Assembly: GCF_037042905.1 (NCBI RefSeq)
Contig: NC_087259.1
Coordinates: forward strand, 23,980,501 to 24,044,500
Direction of reading: 5' to 3'
From: Lytechinus pictus
Lineage: Eukaryota > Echinodermata > Echinoidea > Temnopleuroida > Toxopneustidae
DNA: 64,000 nt
Below, piece by piece: positions 43,681-58,200 of the stretch; position 1 is the stretch's first letter; every line of letters starts with the position of its first letter. Position numbers and translations under genes: made by a program. The notes beneath the pieces were generated by a model. It was not told the DNA's origin. It saw nothing but the letters and a program-made list of their open reading frames with translations, and searched no databases.

Positions 43681-45250
43681 GAAAGGACTGTTTTCATCAA
43701 GATGTTAGAATTGTGATGCCAACATTGTAAAGTCATTGCAAGGTGTTTTTGTTATATGTTTTAGAAATAATCAAATTCAAGGTCTGATTGGTAATGAGAG
43801 CTGAACAAAAAGTCCTAAGTTCATAGGCCTGAAATTATGAGGAAAAAAGATTGATAAGGTGCTGAAGAGCTAGTGAATATTTGGGTACTGGCACAGGGGC
43901 TAGGGGCCATTTTGCCCCCGAAATGCTCAAGAATAGCCCTGGAAACTTCAATAATGAGACTAGGAAAATCCCCATCCAATGTTTTCAGATTTAGGCAGTA
44001 ATTTGTGAAAAGTAGCCCTCAAAAATATATGCATGTATTTTTTTTTGCCTGGTATATGGTGTTGCATTTGAAAATGATCAAAATCACAATGATGTATGTT
44101 GTGGAATGTTGACCCTATATTTACAGAAAATGGAGCACCTAAAAAATATAACTAACGAAGGGTCAGTGTTAAGATATAATATATTGGTAGATATCATTTC
44201 TATCATTGGTTCATATTTTCACATTTGAAACATACTTCCCATAAAAATGAGACATATGTGTATAAATTGATCTTCTGAAACTATAACTCACATGTTTTCA
44301 CCGCTTTTGACAAATACAAAAATCTAAAGGAAATCTGAATGACTATTACGAAGAACTGGAAGTTAAACAGAATGGTATTCTTATATTAAATTAAAAATAC
44401 ATCCTATTTGTAACAACTTTTGTCATGTATAATTGCAAATGTCTCACACAATGCTGAAATGGAATAGAAATTAAACCATGATTATGCCACAATAAAGTTG
44501 TAATATTAGAATCCAAATTGATCGTTTGTCTATACAGTATGTACATGGTATTAAAGCTTATACTGGATGCTTGTTTGATTCTCAAAAAAAATGAAAAAGA
44601 AGCAATTTCACATATGTGGTCATGTATGATGTAATATATGGTCAGGGTTTATATAAACCCATTTTATCTACTCTCAGTTTGATATAATTGTTGTTTGGTC
44701 TGCACTAAACTTGGTCTAATACAAAATTTGTCAAATTCTCAGTCTAACACTCAGTTGGATATTATTTCCACTTCTGCTTATTGCTTTTTTTTTTCATTTG
44801 TCAAATGAAAATTTGGATACGAAGTAATTCATCTGAGACTAAAAGTGGTGTCAAACCAAGTAGGTAGATTTTAGATGCAATGGGTATGAAAGCTTAACTG
44901 AAAATTAGACATTACTGGTCAATGGATTAAATGTCAATTAGATCAAATGGTTAATACACGTAGACATGGCCTTGGGAAGAGGGGGTGCCCAAAATTTTTT
45001 CTTGGGGGTGCTGCATGTATTATTTTCCATAGACAGCACCCCCAGGAATTCTGGATAGGTTTTACAAAATGGAAGAATGTAAGCAAAAAGACCTATATTT
45101 TGTAGTGAATCCCCGACCCTTTTTTTTATGTTGTTGCTTGCTTGTCCAATTGTTTTTCATTTTTCAGTGATACTTTCTCTTTTTTCTTTTTTGTTTTGCT
45201 TTTCAAATTTACTTCAGCACCTCCAGTAAAAAAAAAAAAAAGGGTTCCCA

Positions 45251-46339
45251 GGGCCCTGCATGTAGACAAACTGGTCATAGATGAACTAGGATTGTATCAT
45301 GTGAGGTGAGACCCAAATAAAATTAGATGAATCGGGTTTAGACCAATCAGGGCCCTGCATGTAGACAAACTGGTCATAGATGAACTAGGATTGTATCATG
45401 TGAGGTGAGACCCAAATAAAATTAGATGAATCGGGTTTAGACCAATCAGGGCCCTGCATGTAGACAAACTGGTCATAGATGAACTAGGATTGTATCATGT
45501 GAGGTGAGACCCAAATAAAATTAGATGAATCGGGTTTAGACCAATCAGGGCCCTGCATGTAGACAAAGTGGTCATAGATGAACTAGGATTGTATCATGTG
45601 AGGTGAGACCCAAATGAAATTAGAGGAATCGGGTTTAGACCAATCAGGGCCCTGCATGTAGACAAACTGGTCATAGATGAACTAGGATTGTATCATGTGA
45701 GGTGAGACCCAAATAAAATTAGATGAATCAGGTTTAGACCAATCAGGGCCCTGCATGTAGACAAACTGGTCATAGATGAACTAGGATTGTATCATGTGAG
45801 GTGAGACCCAAATGAAATTAGATGAATCGGGTTTAGACCAATCAGGGCCCTGCATGTAGACAAACTGGTCATAGATGAACTAGGATTGTATCATGTGAGG
45901 TGAGACCCAAATGAAATTAGATGAATCGGGTTTAGACCAATCAGGACCCTGCATGTAGACAAACTGGTCATAGATGAACTAGGATTGTATCATGTGAGGT
46001 GAGACCCAAATAAAATTAGATGAATCGGGTTTAGACCAATCAGGGCCCTGCATGTAGACAAACTGGTCATAGATGAACTAGGATTGTATCATGTGAGGTG
46101 AGACCCAAATGAAATTAGATGAATCGGGTTTAGACCAATCAGGGCCCTGCATGTAGACAAACTGGTCATAGATGAACTAGGATTGTATCATGTGAGGTGA
46201 GACCCAAATAAAATTAGATGAATCGGGTTTAGACCAATCAGGGCCCTGCATGTAGACAAACTGGTCATAGACGAACTAGGATTGTATCATGTGAGGTGAG
46301 ACCCAAATGAAATTAGAGGAATCAGGTTTAGACCAATCA
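45251..46339 (+). repeat. 11-copy tandem array of a 99-bp unit
   Basis: GGGCCCTGCATGTAGACAAA recurs every 99 bases (45251, 45350, 45449 and so on to 46241), 11 copies that differ at only a few sites. Each unit has CTGGTCATAGATGAACTAGG, CATGTGAGGTGAGACCC and GGGTTTAGACCAATC, and is related to the dispersed TAGACCAAATGG family. There is no coding frame of note. Confidence 0.95.
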
Positions 46340-46342
46340 AGG

Positions 46343-46591
46343 CCCTGTCTTACAAAGACTTGCAATTTATCCAATCAACCAGAACTATGGAAAGCCAACA
46401 ACATCAACATCTAAAAGGCATGTTTGTTAATAATATAGATGTGATGTATTATCATACACTCATTGTTTTCTTGAAAATTCAGTGTGCTCCTTGTTTACCA
46501 AGGATATTGTGCAAATTTCCTGATCAAAATTTTGATGTTGATTGATTTCCATATACTAGAGGTTGATCGGATCAATCGGAATTCTTTGTAA
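46343..46591. mobile_element. MITE of the GGGCCCTGTCTTACAAAG family
   Basis: Starts GGCCCTGTCTTACAAAGA and ends GATCGGATCAATC then TCTTTGTAAGA. It shares inner text (TCATTGTTTTCTTGAAAA, GACATTGTGCAAAT-like) with 56421-57347. It abuts the 99-bp array. Confidence 0.65.
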
Positions 46592-47790
46592 GAATTGTAA
46601 GTTAACCTTGAAAATGTACTATTCAATATTTATAAATGTTGGGGTATCAACCAGATCATAAAGAAACAAGGTAACATTAGTGATGCTAATTGACCATAAC
46701 AGGAAGTCCTTAAATGTGAAAACATTTATTGATATTGATAAATTCATTATGAATTATTATTTATCCATGATGAATTTTAGGTAATTAATTTACCTGTTAC
46801 TTTTGATTTCTTAGGTAAATAAAAAATGGATTCTGTACATGCTTTTTTTTCTACATGCATACATGTACATGTAGATGCAATTTGTGATGTTTTCTGTTCT
46901 TGAAATGCTGAATAAAACTCATGAATTGGAGAAAAGAAATCAGAATTGCCTCCTCATTATTGTATGTGACTTAAAAAAAATTAACTTGCATAAACTGGAC
47001 ACTGGAACTTATAATTTGGAGTATAGATTTGTGTTGAAAACCTCAGCACTTGGGGTATGGCATTGTGTAAAGTCTCAATTTTTCAAGACTGTTTGCCAGT
47101 ATATGACTATCCTCCCCAAAACCAACATTAAGTTGTTATCCAGGGTTTTCTGTAATTAGCCAAAATAGTCATATAGGTAGTCTCCAAACATCTGAGATTT
47201 GGAAAGTTGCTTTATCTGAAAGAGTGGAACTTTTTTCCATTCTGTCAAAATTTATTGCATGAAAAGATGGTAAGAAAGCCGGGTAGGAGGCTGGGACCAA
47301 GAGGGTAAAGAGTAAGTTTGGTAAAGGAGAAAATTATTAAGGAGGAAGAGAGTAGAGAGAGAGAGAAAGAAAGAGAGGAGGGGTCACAGCATAGAAAGAA
47401 TGAAGAAGTTTGAGACTACAAATTCATCCAGGAAGATGAGAGAATGAATTCTATATAGCTAAAAAAAGAATAAAAATTATGAGATACACATGCCAATTGG
47501 AAATACAAATTCATGCGATATACATCTCAAAATAAGTGTGCCGAGTTATGAAGATAAAAATGTGAAAAAGATGTAAAATCTTGAATGATGATTAGGAGTA
47601 TGATTTGGATAATTGAAAAGAAAAAAAATCTTGGTTATCAAAAATGTCTAGATTGAGATTTCATGGAAAATTTAGCTCCCATCAGGTGTTGTAGGCTCTA
47701 TGGAGTCTCTTTTTAGTAGGATCGAGTTATGTGACTGCACTTTACTAGTATTATTATTTGCAATTTGCGTTGTTGACCATACTGTAAGGA

Positions 47791-47804
47791 ATTTACATAG
47801 CAAC
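47791..47804 (+). promoter_or_regulatory. Candidate RFX X-box upstream of AK8
   Basis: ATTTACATAGCAAC fits the X-box consensus RYYNYYWTRRNRAC at 13 of 14 positions (mismatch at the fifth base) and lies 35 bases before the AK8 start codon. AK8 relatives are expressed in ciliated cells, where RFX factors act on X-boxes near the start of genes. The transcription start is not known. Confidence 0.4.
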
Positions 47805-47838
47805 ATAACACAACAACCAGATCGGTGCGGAAAAGAAA

Positions 47839-47922
47839 ATGGATCAAACCAAGAAACCACTAAGAATTCCACCTCAGTTTGGTACATACGCTGAGAGACA
47901 TGGGATATTTGAGATGTATAAG
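47839..47922 (+). CDS. AK8: AK8 exon 1
   Basis: Residues 1-28 ([20 protein letters not shown] then HGIFEMYK), ending AAG|GTAAGA in phase 0. The PxMPQYGE/HxIFELM-like start matches the family N-terminus. Confidence 0.92.
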
Positions 47923-50900
47923 GTAAGAAATAACTAAAACCATTCCTGTCAACTTTTCATATGTTTTGTAGAGGATTTTTGGTCGGCTACCGCTATACTG
48001 CGATACCGTTTGTTACAAGCGTTGCAATGACAGTCCCATACCATAGATCTCGTGTAGGCTAAGCGCGGGGTCGGGACAACTCGGACCACGGGACATCTGG
48101 GACCGCGGGCCGAGTTGACCCACCCATTACGATATTTTTTTTACACAGACGGCTCGCTATCGTGCAGCCACCATTAGGGGGTGAACAATGCAAAATCCCC
48201 CGATGGGGCTCATCGATTTTTGTCTTTATTTCATAAAAATATATAAAAAGAACTAGGCCTAGGCCTAGGTACCAAAAATTAAAATAAAGATTATTAATAA
48301 TTATTCCGTTTTGGCCTGAAATGCACCAAAACGGGGAAAAATGAACTTAAACTTGTTAAAGGGGAAAAAACAGTGACTTACTTCGGCTGTCGGGCAACTT
48401 CACTTCCCTGTTTTATCGGAATTCAGCGGAACAACCAACACAACAGAGACCGAAGCTTTTGGTCTAAAAAAGAATAAGATTAAGAAGCTTAATTTCTTAC
48501 TTATCTGAGTTATCATCCTAATTTCACTCCAAATCCATCTTTCGGTTAGCCTCAAAACTGGTGATTTAGAGCCAACATCGAGTTCCTCACACGTATAAAT
48601 AATTTGCTGCCGATTTCAAAATATCGCATGCGCAGGCGTGAGGGTCTGAGCTCGGATTTTTAACTAGTGGGTCGCGCGTGCTTCGACAGTAGCCAGACCC
48701 TCAAAAAATGGGTAAAAGGCCGCGTTCGTTCACTTGCTTTCAAAATTGCAATCAAAATATCGGATGGTGCATGCGCAAAATAGACTCTGCCAAGTTTGCG
48801 CATGCACCCTTGTTCTCTGTTAGGTCTCCCGGCCCTGTGTGGTGAAATAAGATTGGCAAATGTTTGGTTTATTTTCACTTGTTCTTGGACTGTAGGACAA
48901 ATGCTTGATTTTTTGACAATGTCAGTTTCCATTTAACCTACAACTATTCATCATATGAATTAGCTCTTAACTTAAGTAGGCCCTAAACCGAATTCTTATA
49001 ATTATCTTTTATAAATTGAAAAAGAGAGATTGTTTGTGACAATTCAGAAGCAATTTTACCTCCCACCAAAAGAGGGCCGACACAAAAATATGCTCAAAAT
49101 TAAATTTTTGAGTGCTCTGGTGAATAAAAAAATGAAATAAAATGATTTGTCTATATTTTGTTTATCCACCAGCGATTGATTGAAGGTCTGATTATCAGTA
49201 AACCACAGGATCCATTGGACTACCTTCTGGAGCAACTCAAAAAAGAAAATGATGACAGTAAGCATTTATATGTACTTTTCAAATTTTTTGTTGACATTGT
49301 TTGAAACTTAGCATGAAATGGTGATGATCTAATTGATGTTGCCAAGTGCTACAGTCACACCAAAGAAACTGACTCCAAACTGAATGATTAGTATGCCATT
49401 GGTAATAATGTAATCACTTATGCCAGTCTCATTGGAGTTGGTTTCACCAGTGTACTCGTAGCACTAGCCACTTTCAGCATATTTATTATCATCAGTGTTT
49501 GATGTCACTTTTGTTCTGGCACTTTTGCCATGTAGGGTCATTTTTTTTAATTGAAATATTATTGTTATTGATTTCATTATTATATACTTTGATTTGTTCC
49601 TAGTCTTTGTCATAATTAGGTCACTTCTGTGGCCAGTTTAAATTATCCATTGGTCTAATGTAGACATTATTTTCTCAAAATTTCAAAAATTGCTAAATTT
49701 TCTTATTTATTGCCCTGATTTTATTACAGCTTTCACCTTTCTGATTCACCAATTTTTGATTTCTTGTAAAGAATATAAAAAAATTTCCACTTTGTTTGGA
49801 TATTTAAAAATTTAGTTAAAATCCTATCTTACACAAAAGTATTTTAATCCTTTGCTTTGTATGCATATAATGATAACTCCAACCAGTGCATGTACGTAAA
49901 TACACCAGACGGTGGCCAGTACTTACTCCAAAGAAGAACTCTTTTTGACAATGATCTATGGTGGGTCAGTCTTTGAAATGCCTATATTTTTTTCACATGT
50001 ATGTTATGTAAAATGCAGCTTTCCTCATTTGGACAGTAAATAAACTGCACAAATCAATGAGCCATGTAAACCTCAACTACTAGTATGTATGATGCAACGT
50101 ACTGTACTTTTTGTTGTCGGTACTTGATTTGAAGGTAGTGCATTGATACAAAAATAATTTCACTTTCTACAATTTTCCAGCTCCAGCCATTGTTATTCAT
50201 GGCCCACCGGCATCAGGCAAAACAACCATTGCTCGCTTGGTTTCCAACCAGCTGAAGGCAGCCTATATCAGTAAGGAGACTCTCTTAGCCGACGATGTGT
50301 CGACCGTCGCAGCCAAAGCAAGGAGCTGTCAGTCAAGTGGAGAGGTAAATTTGGGAATCTGGTATAATCTAAATGGGATGGGGGGGGGGTGATATTGGCA
50401 TAATAAGCTATAGGAGGTTGGGGTAGGGTTGTTGGGTTTGATTGTTTCATGTGCTAGGAGATAAAGATGCCAGTGATACAATTGTTGACTTCAAGTTCAG
50501 TGATGGTGCTGGTGTTAATGTTGTAAGCACAATATAATCTACCTTCCTTGGCTCCAACACCTAATTAAAGTTTACAAAAATAGTCTGTATCAATGGCCAA
50601 ACACCAAGTAACACTTGTTTCAAGACCAGTCTTATTTTAACGTTGGTACTGTGCTGATGTATACACCAATATCACAAGGCCAAAACTGAACTTGAAATCA
50701 CGCAATAATTATAGAACAGCACCCAAACCTGTAGACATATGAACAGAATGAAAGGGCTGAGTATTTATGTTAGCCGGTACACGTATCTCGTTAGAAATGA
50801 TCAATAAAAAATGGAGCAAAAAAATGGACATTGTTACATCTATATGACTTGTGTGACCTCTTAGCTCAGGAAGAGATAACCCATGATTTAAACGAATCCT

Positions 50901-53900
50901 AGGGCCTTGTAATGCCCTTTATTTATTGTTGATGTTTCTCTTGTTGGCCTTTGACTTTTGTGTGCCCTGTACATTTTGCCCATTTGTGCTGTTTCACTAT
51001 ATTGAAATATGCCCTACAGAAAAGTGGTCTTGCCATACGGACCCGGTATCCATTTTGAGTGTCCACCCTGCGAGTCATTCTCCTCAATATTGATCTGTCA
51101 TAGGCTCATTTTTCAGAATCTCTTGGTCTGAGTTCACAAAGGTGGTTTCAACTGTACCATGGCAAAACTATGGACTAAGCAGAAAGTCTGAATTTAGCGC
51201 CCTTTGCCAAAAAAGTATGCATTTATAATTGGACTTTTCTTAGTGTAGACAATTAAGTAGGCAAAAACATGTTTTTAAAAATCTGCATAGTCCATGGTTT
51301 TGTACCATATGATAAATTTGAATCTATCGTGAATTCCAGCCTTTAAGTTTGGACCCGCATCGCTCTAAACTTAGTCATTCACTGTTGGTTTATATTTGTG
51401 CTTACTCTTTTCAGCCAATCCCAACAGAGCTATGGGTTGAGTTGATCAGGAATCGAGTGAAGCTGTTTGATTGCATCAGGAAGGGATGGGTCTTAGATGG
51501 ATTCCCAGACACCAGAGAACAAGCTCTGGCATTGCAGGAGATTGGTATCAATCCTAAACATTTTGGTAAGTAGCAGACCGAGTAGCAATAGTAATGATTT
51601 ATATTATGATGGTTATAGAGCACACTCATCGTCCCAAAACACTCATGGTGCCAGTTCAGCAATAGTTCTTTTGTACATTAACAAGGTGCAAAGTATGAAT
51701 ATGTAAAAATCTAAAAATTTACCTTTAATCACACAATTTTAATTTTACAAAAATTTGTTGGTATATACAATATAAAATTTGAATTCCTAGCTACATCCTG
51801 GTAGGGCTTGGTGCCCTCTTACTTAATGCTCCATCAGCCAATGCAATTACAACACAATTTCCATAAAACAAAAAAGAATTAAACTCATTAGAAATATGGA
51901 GAAAAAAAAACAATTAGATTATTATATAATATTTTTTTGCAACACATAGAGATTTAAATGCATAGTACACAATTATGATGAATATTAGATAGTGGAAGGA
52001 TGTTGAGTTGAAGAGTAGTTGTTGGTGTAACATTATAGGAGTGAAGCAGCGGTAAGTGAACTTAAGTTTTAATACAATTTCTACCGAAGCTTTAGTATTC
52101 TAATAATAATTCTGATAATGTGTGTTTATATTTATCTTTTGACCTTTGACATTCAGTTGTTCTGGAAGCCCCTGACACAGTTCTTATCGAGAGACAGATG
52201 GGCAAGAGGATTGATCCAGAGACGGGCGGTAAGTATACTTTTCTTAAAAGGTCAAGTCAACCCCAAAATATAGTTGATTTGAATAAAAGGAGACAAATCA
52301 AACAAGTCTAACACTGAAAATTATATTGAAATTGGATGTAAAATAAGAAAGTTTCGACAAAGTAAGTTAAAATTGGGCCTTCTTAAAATGAAAATCTAAT
52401 TTTGTGAAAGCTAGATTTTGACTTAATATTCAACAAATAATATCACCATTTCAAATTTTCACCTTACTTTCTTTTTCTCCCTATTTATTTCTTTTTTTCC
52501 TGTGAAAGAGCTCCCTCCACAATCTATACACCATTGGATTAGATTTAATGGTTTGTAGAGGAACTAGTTGTAGATAAACAAGGATTAGACCTCATGGAAT
52601 CAGACGGACGAAATTGAAAGTAGACAAAATGGACCATGTAGACCAAGTGGTAATTTACAGTTAAGGCTAGTAGTTTATATACACCCAGGAAATTCAAAGA
52701 AAAGTTTACACTTGCCAAACATCATAAAATTTACTGTATCTTAAAAGATTTGATATCAAACAAATGAGTATGTCATGCCATTTATCACATTGCTTTGTCA
52801 TCAGGAGCTGAAAAGTATTTAGGTGTAATTTTTTACCCCAAAATTGTCATATTTTAGACAAATTGAAAATAAAAACTTGACAGAAACATTTCACTTTTGT
52901 GCTAGTTACTTCTCAACACAAACATTTCAGATTACACTTTTTTGTTCAGTGGTGACATATGATAGAAAATGTAATATAAATCATAGATTTGACATATGTT
53001 TATTGCTATGAAACGATGTTTGAAAATATAATATCAAACAATAGAATACATTTGGCATGAATATTACTTTTTTCTTCAAAAAAATTCCACCTGAATTATA
53101 CTTAAATCCCAGCGGCATCCCAATCATGTGAAAGAGCTTAATATGCTCTTCCACTTGATACCAAATTTGTCATGGTAGTATTTATATTTCTGAAGATATA
53201 GTAAATTTTACGATGTTTGGCAAGCAAATAAATTTCACTTATTTCCACTGGTGTATATAATCTTTTGGCCTCAAGTGTAGCTTTCCACCTTACCAATGGA
53301 ATTATATTCCATGTGGCAATTCCTTACATTTCTCAAGATATATCTTGACCAGTATTTCATACACCATTTGTTTTCCTTCCTCCAGATGTATACCACACCA
53401 CCTTTGATTACCCTGGTAACAGCGATGTTGAGAAGAGATTGGTAGAACCGCCTGAAGGATGTGGGGAGGAAGCCATGGTCGATAGACTGGTCCTCTATCA
53501 CCGTTTCATCCCGGGCCTCAAGGTTGGTTATGAGATGTACACCAAGTCTATCAATGCGGATCAACCAAAGGCTGATGTTTACTCACAAGGTATGTACTGT
53601 TGCAAAGTTTGAAACAATAAACATGTATTTAGTTATTAAAAGGTCAATTTTATGCCTCCATACACTGAAGATGGTTATGAGAGTCATTATCTCTTTGGGC
53701 TACCCGTCCTTTCGTTTGTTCCCTTTGTGTTCTTGCGATAACTAAAGATAGATAGATCAGTTTTTCACTTAGTCCAAGTAATCAAGTATGCATGTAGAAA
53801 TGTTGATTATCTGCTTAGCTTTGTGGGTATAAGGTCAAAAGTCACAGAGGTCATATACCCTGAAGTACCGTTTGACGTGTGAGCTTCGAACTTGCTTCAT

Positions 53901-55237
53901 GTATGCATATGTGAGTGCGGATAGTCTGATTGGATTTTGGGGTCACAAGATCAAAGTTCGCAGAGGTCCTTTTTGAAACTTTAAGAGATTGTGTGTATGA
54001 TATATTTTGGGTCTAGCAATGGTGAGGAATACATTTTTATGTGATGATAAGACATATCTTACATATTCAATAACATATTAATTCATAATCAATAATCAAT
54101 CAATATTTCTACAGGAAGTATAACAGGAAACTATATGTTTACCAACTCCAACTTTAGAAAGTATTACTCATTCATCTTCCAGCTCAACTTCTGATGTACA
54201 TCCATTTTATGGGTTTCTTATTCACTACATTCCTGCTTCTCACTAAAAGGTCCACTCCCCCCAATTCAATGTACAGATTGTTTTGGTCAAGCGTCCAAGG
54301 TTGACCAACACCTGTTTGGCTGTAGAGAGTCTTGACCAGACCATGATAACAGGAGTTCGCTTCTGAATCCAAATCGGATTGCAGATTGGAGTTAGATTAT
54401 AGTTTTAGATTGGCTCTAGCATGCAGATGTGGGTATGCGGAATACCAACGCCAACTCGTTTCCCGCCAAAACCGCCGACCCATGCACAGAGTGCCACCTA
54501 CGACGTCAGCCCGCCGTGACCGCCGGCCCAGCGCTTTCCCCCACGTCCGCACGCACGCCACAAGCACCGCCGCACGCCGAGCGAACACTCACTCCTGAAA
54601 ACGGACAGTCAACCTGTCCGAAACGTCGAGTCTCTCTACTCGCCGACTCAAGCCAGCATCTCCTCATCAGCTCTACTACTCAAGCTGTTCTCAACTCATC
54701 AAACTTTCCTGGTTTACAGTCCTTTTCAGAACTACTTTCAAGAAAGAATACTCTACTCTCAAATCTCCACTTTCTCGCCTATCCATTTCTTCTCTTCTAT
54801 CCACTGTTTCTATAACACTCCACATGGTGTACCGTAAACCACATCAGCGATTGTACATGCCACCATGCAAACCTTCAAACAACATCTATATATAAACTGT
54901 ACATCCTGCATTGATTTGTCTCATTTAAGACTGGTTGAAAGCAAAAGTGCAATAGATCCAACAACAACATAACAAAATTTTGACTGTGGAGTCAAGAAAC
55001 CATCTAGTTTATGGTTGATATCTATAGTGTTTGACTATTATCAACTTCAAAGCTGGTCATATATACCTATAATCATTCTGACAGTTCGGTTAAATTTGGG
55101 GTTTATTAGTGTAATGGTCTACATCATGGAGATTATCATCATAAAGTATTAGTGGTAAATGTAGTAGTATTAGTAGTAGTAGTAGTAGTAGCAACAGCAG
55201 TAGTAGAGGTAGAAGTAGTAGTAGTAGTAGTAGCAGT

Positions 55238-55293
<56 letters not shown>

Positions 55294-58200
55294 CAGTAGT
55301 AGTAGTAGTAGTAGTAGGAGGAGTAGGAGGAGTAGTAGTAGTAGTAGTAGCAGCAGTGGTAGTGGCAGTTGCATAGCTGTAAAGCAACGTTACTATCAAG
55401 TTTCAAATTTGATGAACTTTACTAGTTATATACATCATGAATACTTTTAGCAAATCTGTAAATTGTACACAATATCAAAGATACTACAAGGGGAAGATTG
55501 GGCAGTACATAGACCGCGTAATGAAACGCTCGGGAAAAGCGCCCAACAGCATTGAGTAAGTAACAACCTTTTTTTACCTTTGCGTATCACGAGATGGTTG
55601 TGTAACAAAACATATGAGAGAAATGGTGAAGGGTTGAAGGAATAGATGATTTTTACATTTTACAATTTTTTTTCTTCAATTTTAATTCCCATGCGCCACC
55701 CTTGAGCCCTGTCCAAACTCCCCTCTCTCATTTTCCCCATATGTTTTATATACAGTCGCCTGCTGATATGCGAAGGTTTACTTACTGTTGGGCGCCCTTC
55801 CCCATAAGCATTTTTCGGGCGTTTTGGAGCGTTTCAAAAAATCGTCGAAGTGTCCGATCTTCCCCTTGTAGTATCTTTGACAATATCAGCCTATTGTCTG
55901 TGAATTTCATTTTAATGTCGCACCATCATTTAATTTCTTCCTTGAATCTGCAGTGACAACATTCCTGAGTTCCAAGACGAGATCATTGGCACCTCATAAT
56001 CCTCGTATTGTCCTTCTTGGACCCACTGGCAGTGGAAAGACGGTCCAGGCTGCTCTTCTAGCCAACAAGTATGGTATCATCAATGGTATGTATGATGCCA
56101 TCATCAAAGTTTATTTGTTTTTTAGGGTAGAATTCAACTTTTATTTGCAAGGCTGGAATATTTACCTTAATTTTCGGCTTTCCACTGCATCCTTTATCTA
56201 CATGTAGTCTGCAGTCACAGACCCTTGGTTTTTGCAATTTGCATGGTGCACAACGCAGAGTCTGAAATAGTGAAACTGTACAATGGCTGATATGACACAG
56301 ACATTGAGTTTGGAGTCTAGTCTTCACTTTAGACATGGTATTATTGGTTAAAGTGTCAAATTTGAGTCTGTACTTGCAGACTAGCCTCTATCAAGGATGT
56401 GACCTGCAAAGACAGATCCTGGGCCCCGTCTTACAAAGAGTTACGATTGATCCGATCAATCACAACTATAGATGGCCAGCAACGTCAACATCTATTATGC
56501 ATGTTTGTTCAAAATATTTTTTAGCTATCATGACGAAAAACCTCCATTTGATAACTCTATACCCCTATTTCCCTCCGCATCAATTCTCTTCTCCAAGTAC
56601 AACAAACCCTTACTGCCCCAAGCAGTATCAAAACACCTGTGTCTTGACCTCGGTCCGAAGATAACAACAGCCCGGCATATACAGTCACAGTAGGGGGCCA
56701 CACAAAATGGATATATGGCAGTGCATAGAGCATAATAGCTCTATGCATAGAGCTCTATGGGCAATGTGTGAGCGCGGTAGCATCCCTGCAAACCATGTCG
56801 TCATTTTATCCCCCTACTTTCCTAATTTCGAGGTCGATTTTCTTCGTTCGAAATCGAAAATGGGCTAACATTGGATTTCTGAATACAATATGCCTTTGAA
56901 AACGTGATTAAATATCGAATACAATAATTTCATTCCGAAGGTCCTACTACAGGCAGAGAAGTCTTACGTAATAGCACAGCTGTTGTTTATCATTTCGTCC
57001 TTGGCTCAACGCTCATAATCTGGCCTGTGGAGGAGAAATTGAGACAGCGGGATTACCTGGCCAATCAGGGTTGATCGGCGCTTGGAAATGATTTTTTCAA
57101 ATTCCAAACAGAAAAAGGGGTATAGAACCGCAGTTTGCAATCTGAACTGCGGTCTTTCTCCAAACGGGGGTTTGACGTAATGGATGTATATTCATGCATT
57201 CAATGTTTTCTTGAAAAGGTCACTGCACTTCTCTTTGCATGCAAAGGACATTGTGCAAATTTTTCGTAGAAAAAATTGTGACACTAATGGATTTCCATAC
57301 AGTTACGATTGATTGGATCAATCATAACTCTTTGTAAGACGGGGCCCAGGTAACATCGTTGGTAAATGCTGCAGTGGAAAGTTGAGCATAGAGGTGAATT
57401 TTTCAGTGTGTTAAGAACAGAGTCTTATGAAAAATAGGCTTGCCCATTTGGTCTATTGTCAGTGTGGTCTAATTGCTGTTTGGTCGATACCCGCTTGGTG
57501 TAATTCTTAGTCTTATGTCAAGGTGGTCTAATTTTCACGTCATATGCTCACAAATTTTTTACTTTGTCAAATAAAATTTTGTTCATAAAAATTTATCATA
57601 CCATATAGACCAAGTGGATATAAGACGAAATGGATTTTGCTTAACAGGAAATTAGACAAATAGTATATGGTCTTATAGCAATTAGACCAAATTGTAGGCA
57701 AACTGATTGTAGAAAAAGTAGGATAATTTCTTTAAGTTAAACACAATATGGCTTGTGTAGAGGTACTAATGGATATTTCATTAATGATATGTTTTAATCA
57801 AAATATAGAGTACTTGAATGAATTTCCAGTTATGTCAGATCTTCTACTTGAACAGGACACTTTCCATCACTGCAATCCAGCGTTGATAAGACTGAGATCT
57901 ATGTTTGGAGTCATAGCAATATTCTCACACTCTAGAATATAGTTGATTGATTTTAATTTCATTTTCACATTGTATTTTTGATACGGTCTCTTTTTTTCAG
58001 TTGACATAAATGTGTTGTCAGGATGGTGTTTGAGTACTGTGTTTGCACAGCTGACTGCATTGTGCTTGCCTTGCAGGACATGAACGTTTATCTTTGATAC
58101 TTCTGCTATGAATAATGCTTAGTCGATGTTGGATATGTGATCATCTCTTATGTTGTTGATATACATACATTACCAGTATGAAAACAAAAGTAGGGCAAAG

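Larger units (their letters stand above)
42353..47838. other. Intergenic region between GTF3C5 and AK8
   Basis: Holds the tail-derived repeats, a tRNA SINE, the 99-bp array, and a MITE. No supported gene. A purine-rich tract (47300-47400) and the last 200 bases before AK8, probably its promoter, end the interval. Nothing recognised in about 43690-44680 and 46600-47300. Confidence 0.65.
53590..55953 (+). other. AK8: AK8 intron 6
   Basis: Holds a Penelope-type terminal repeat (54424-54870), a TAG/CAG triplet tract, and a foldback element. The first 800 bases have no recognised feature. Confidence 0.65.

Noticed and set aside
45251-46339. CRISPR-like regular array
   Set aside because: The whole 99-bp unit is repeated with no variable spacers, in a eukaryotic genome; it is a minisatellite.
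55090-55406. Poly-Leu, poly-Ala, poly-Thr/Ala and Cys/Tyr-rich frames
   Set aside because: All are readings of the TAG/CAG triplet tract inside an AK8 intron.
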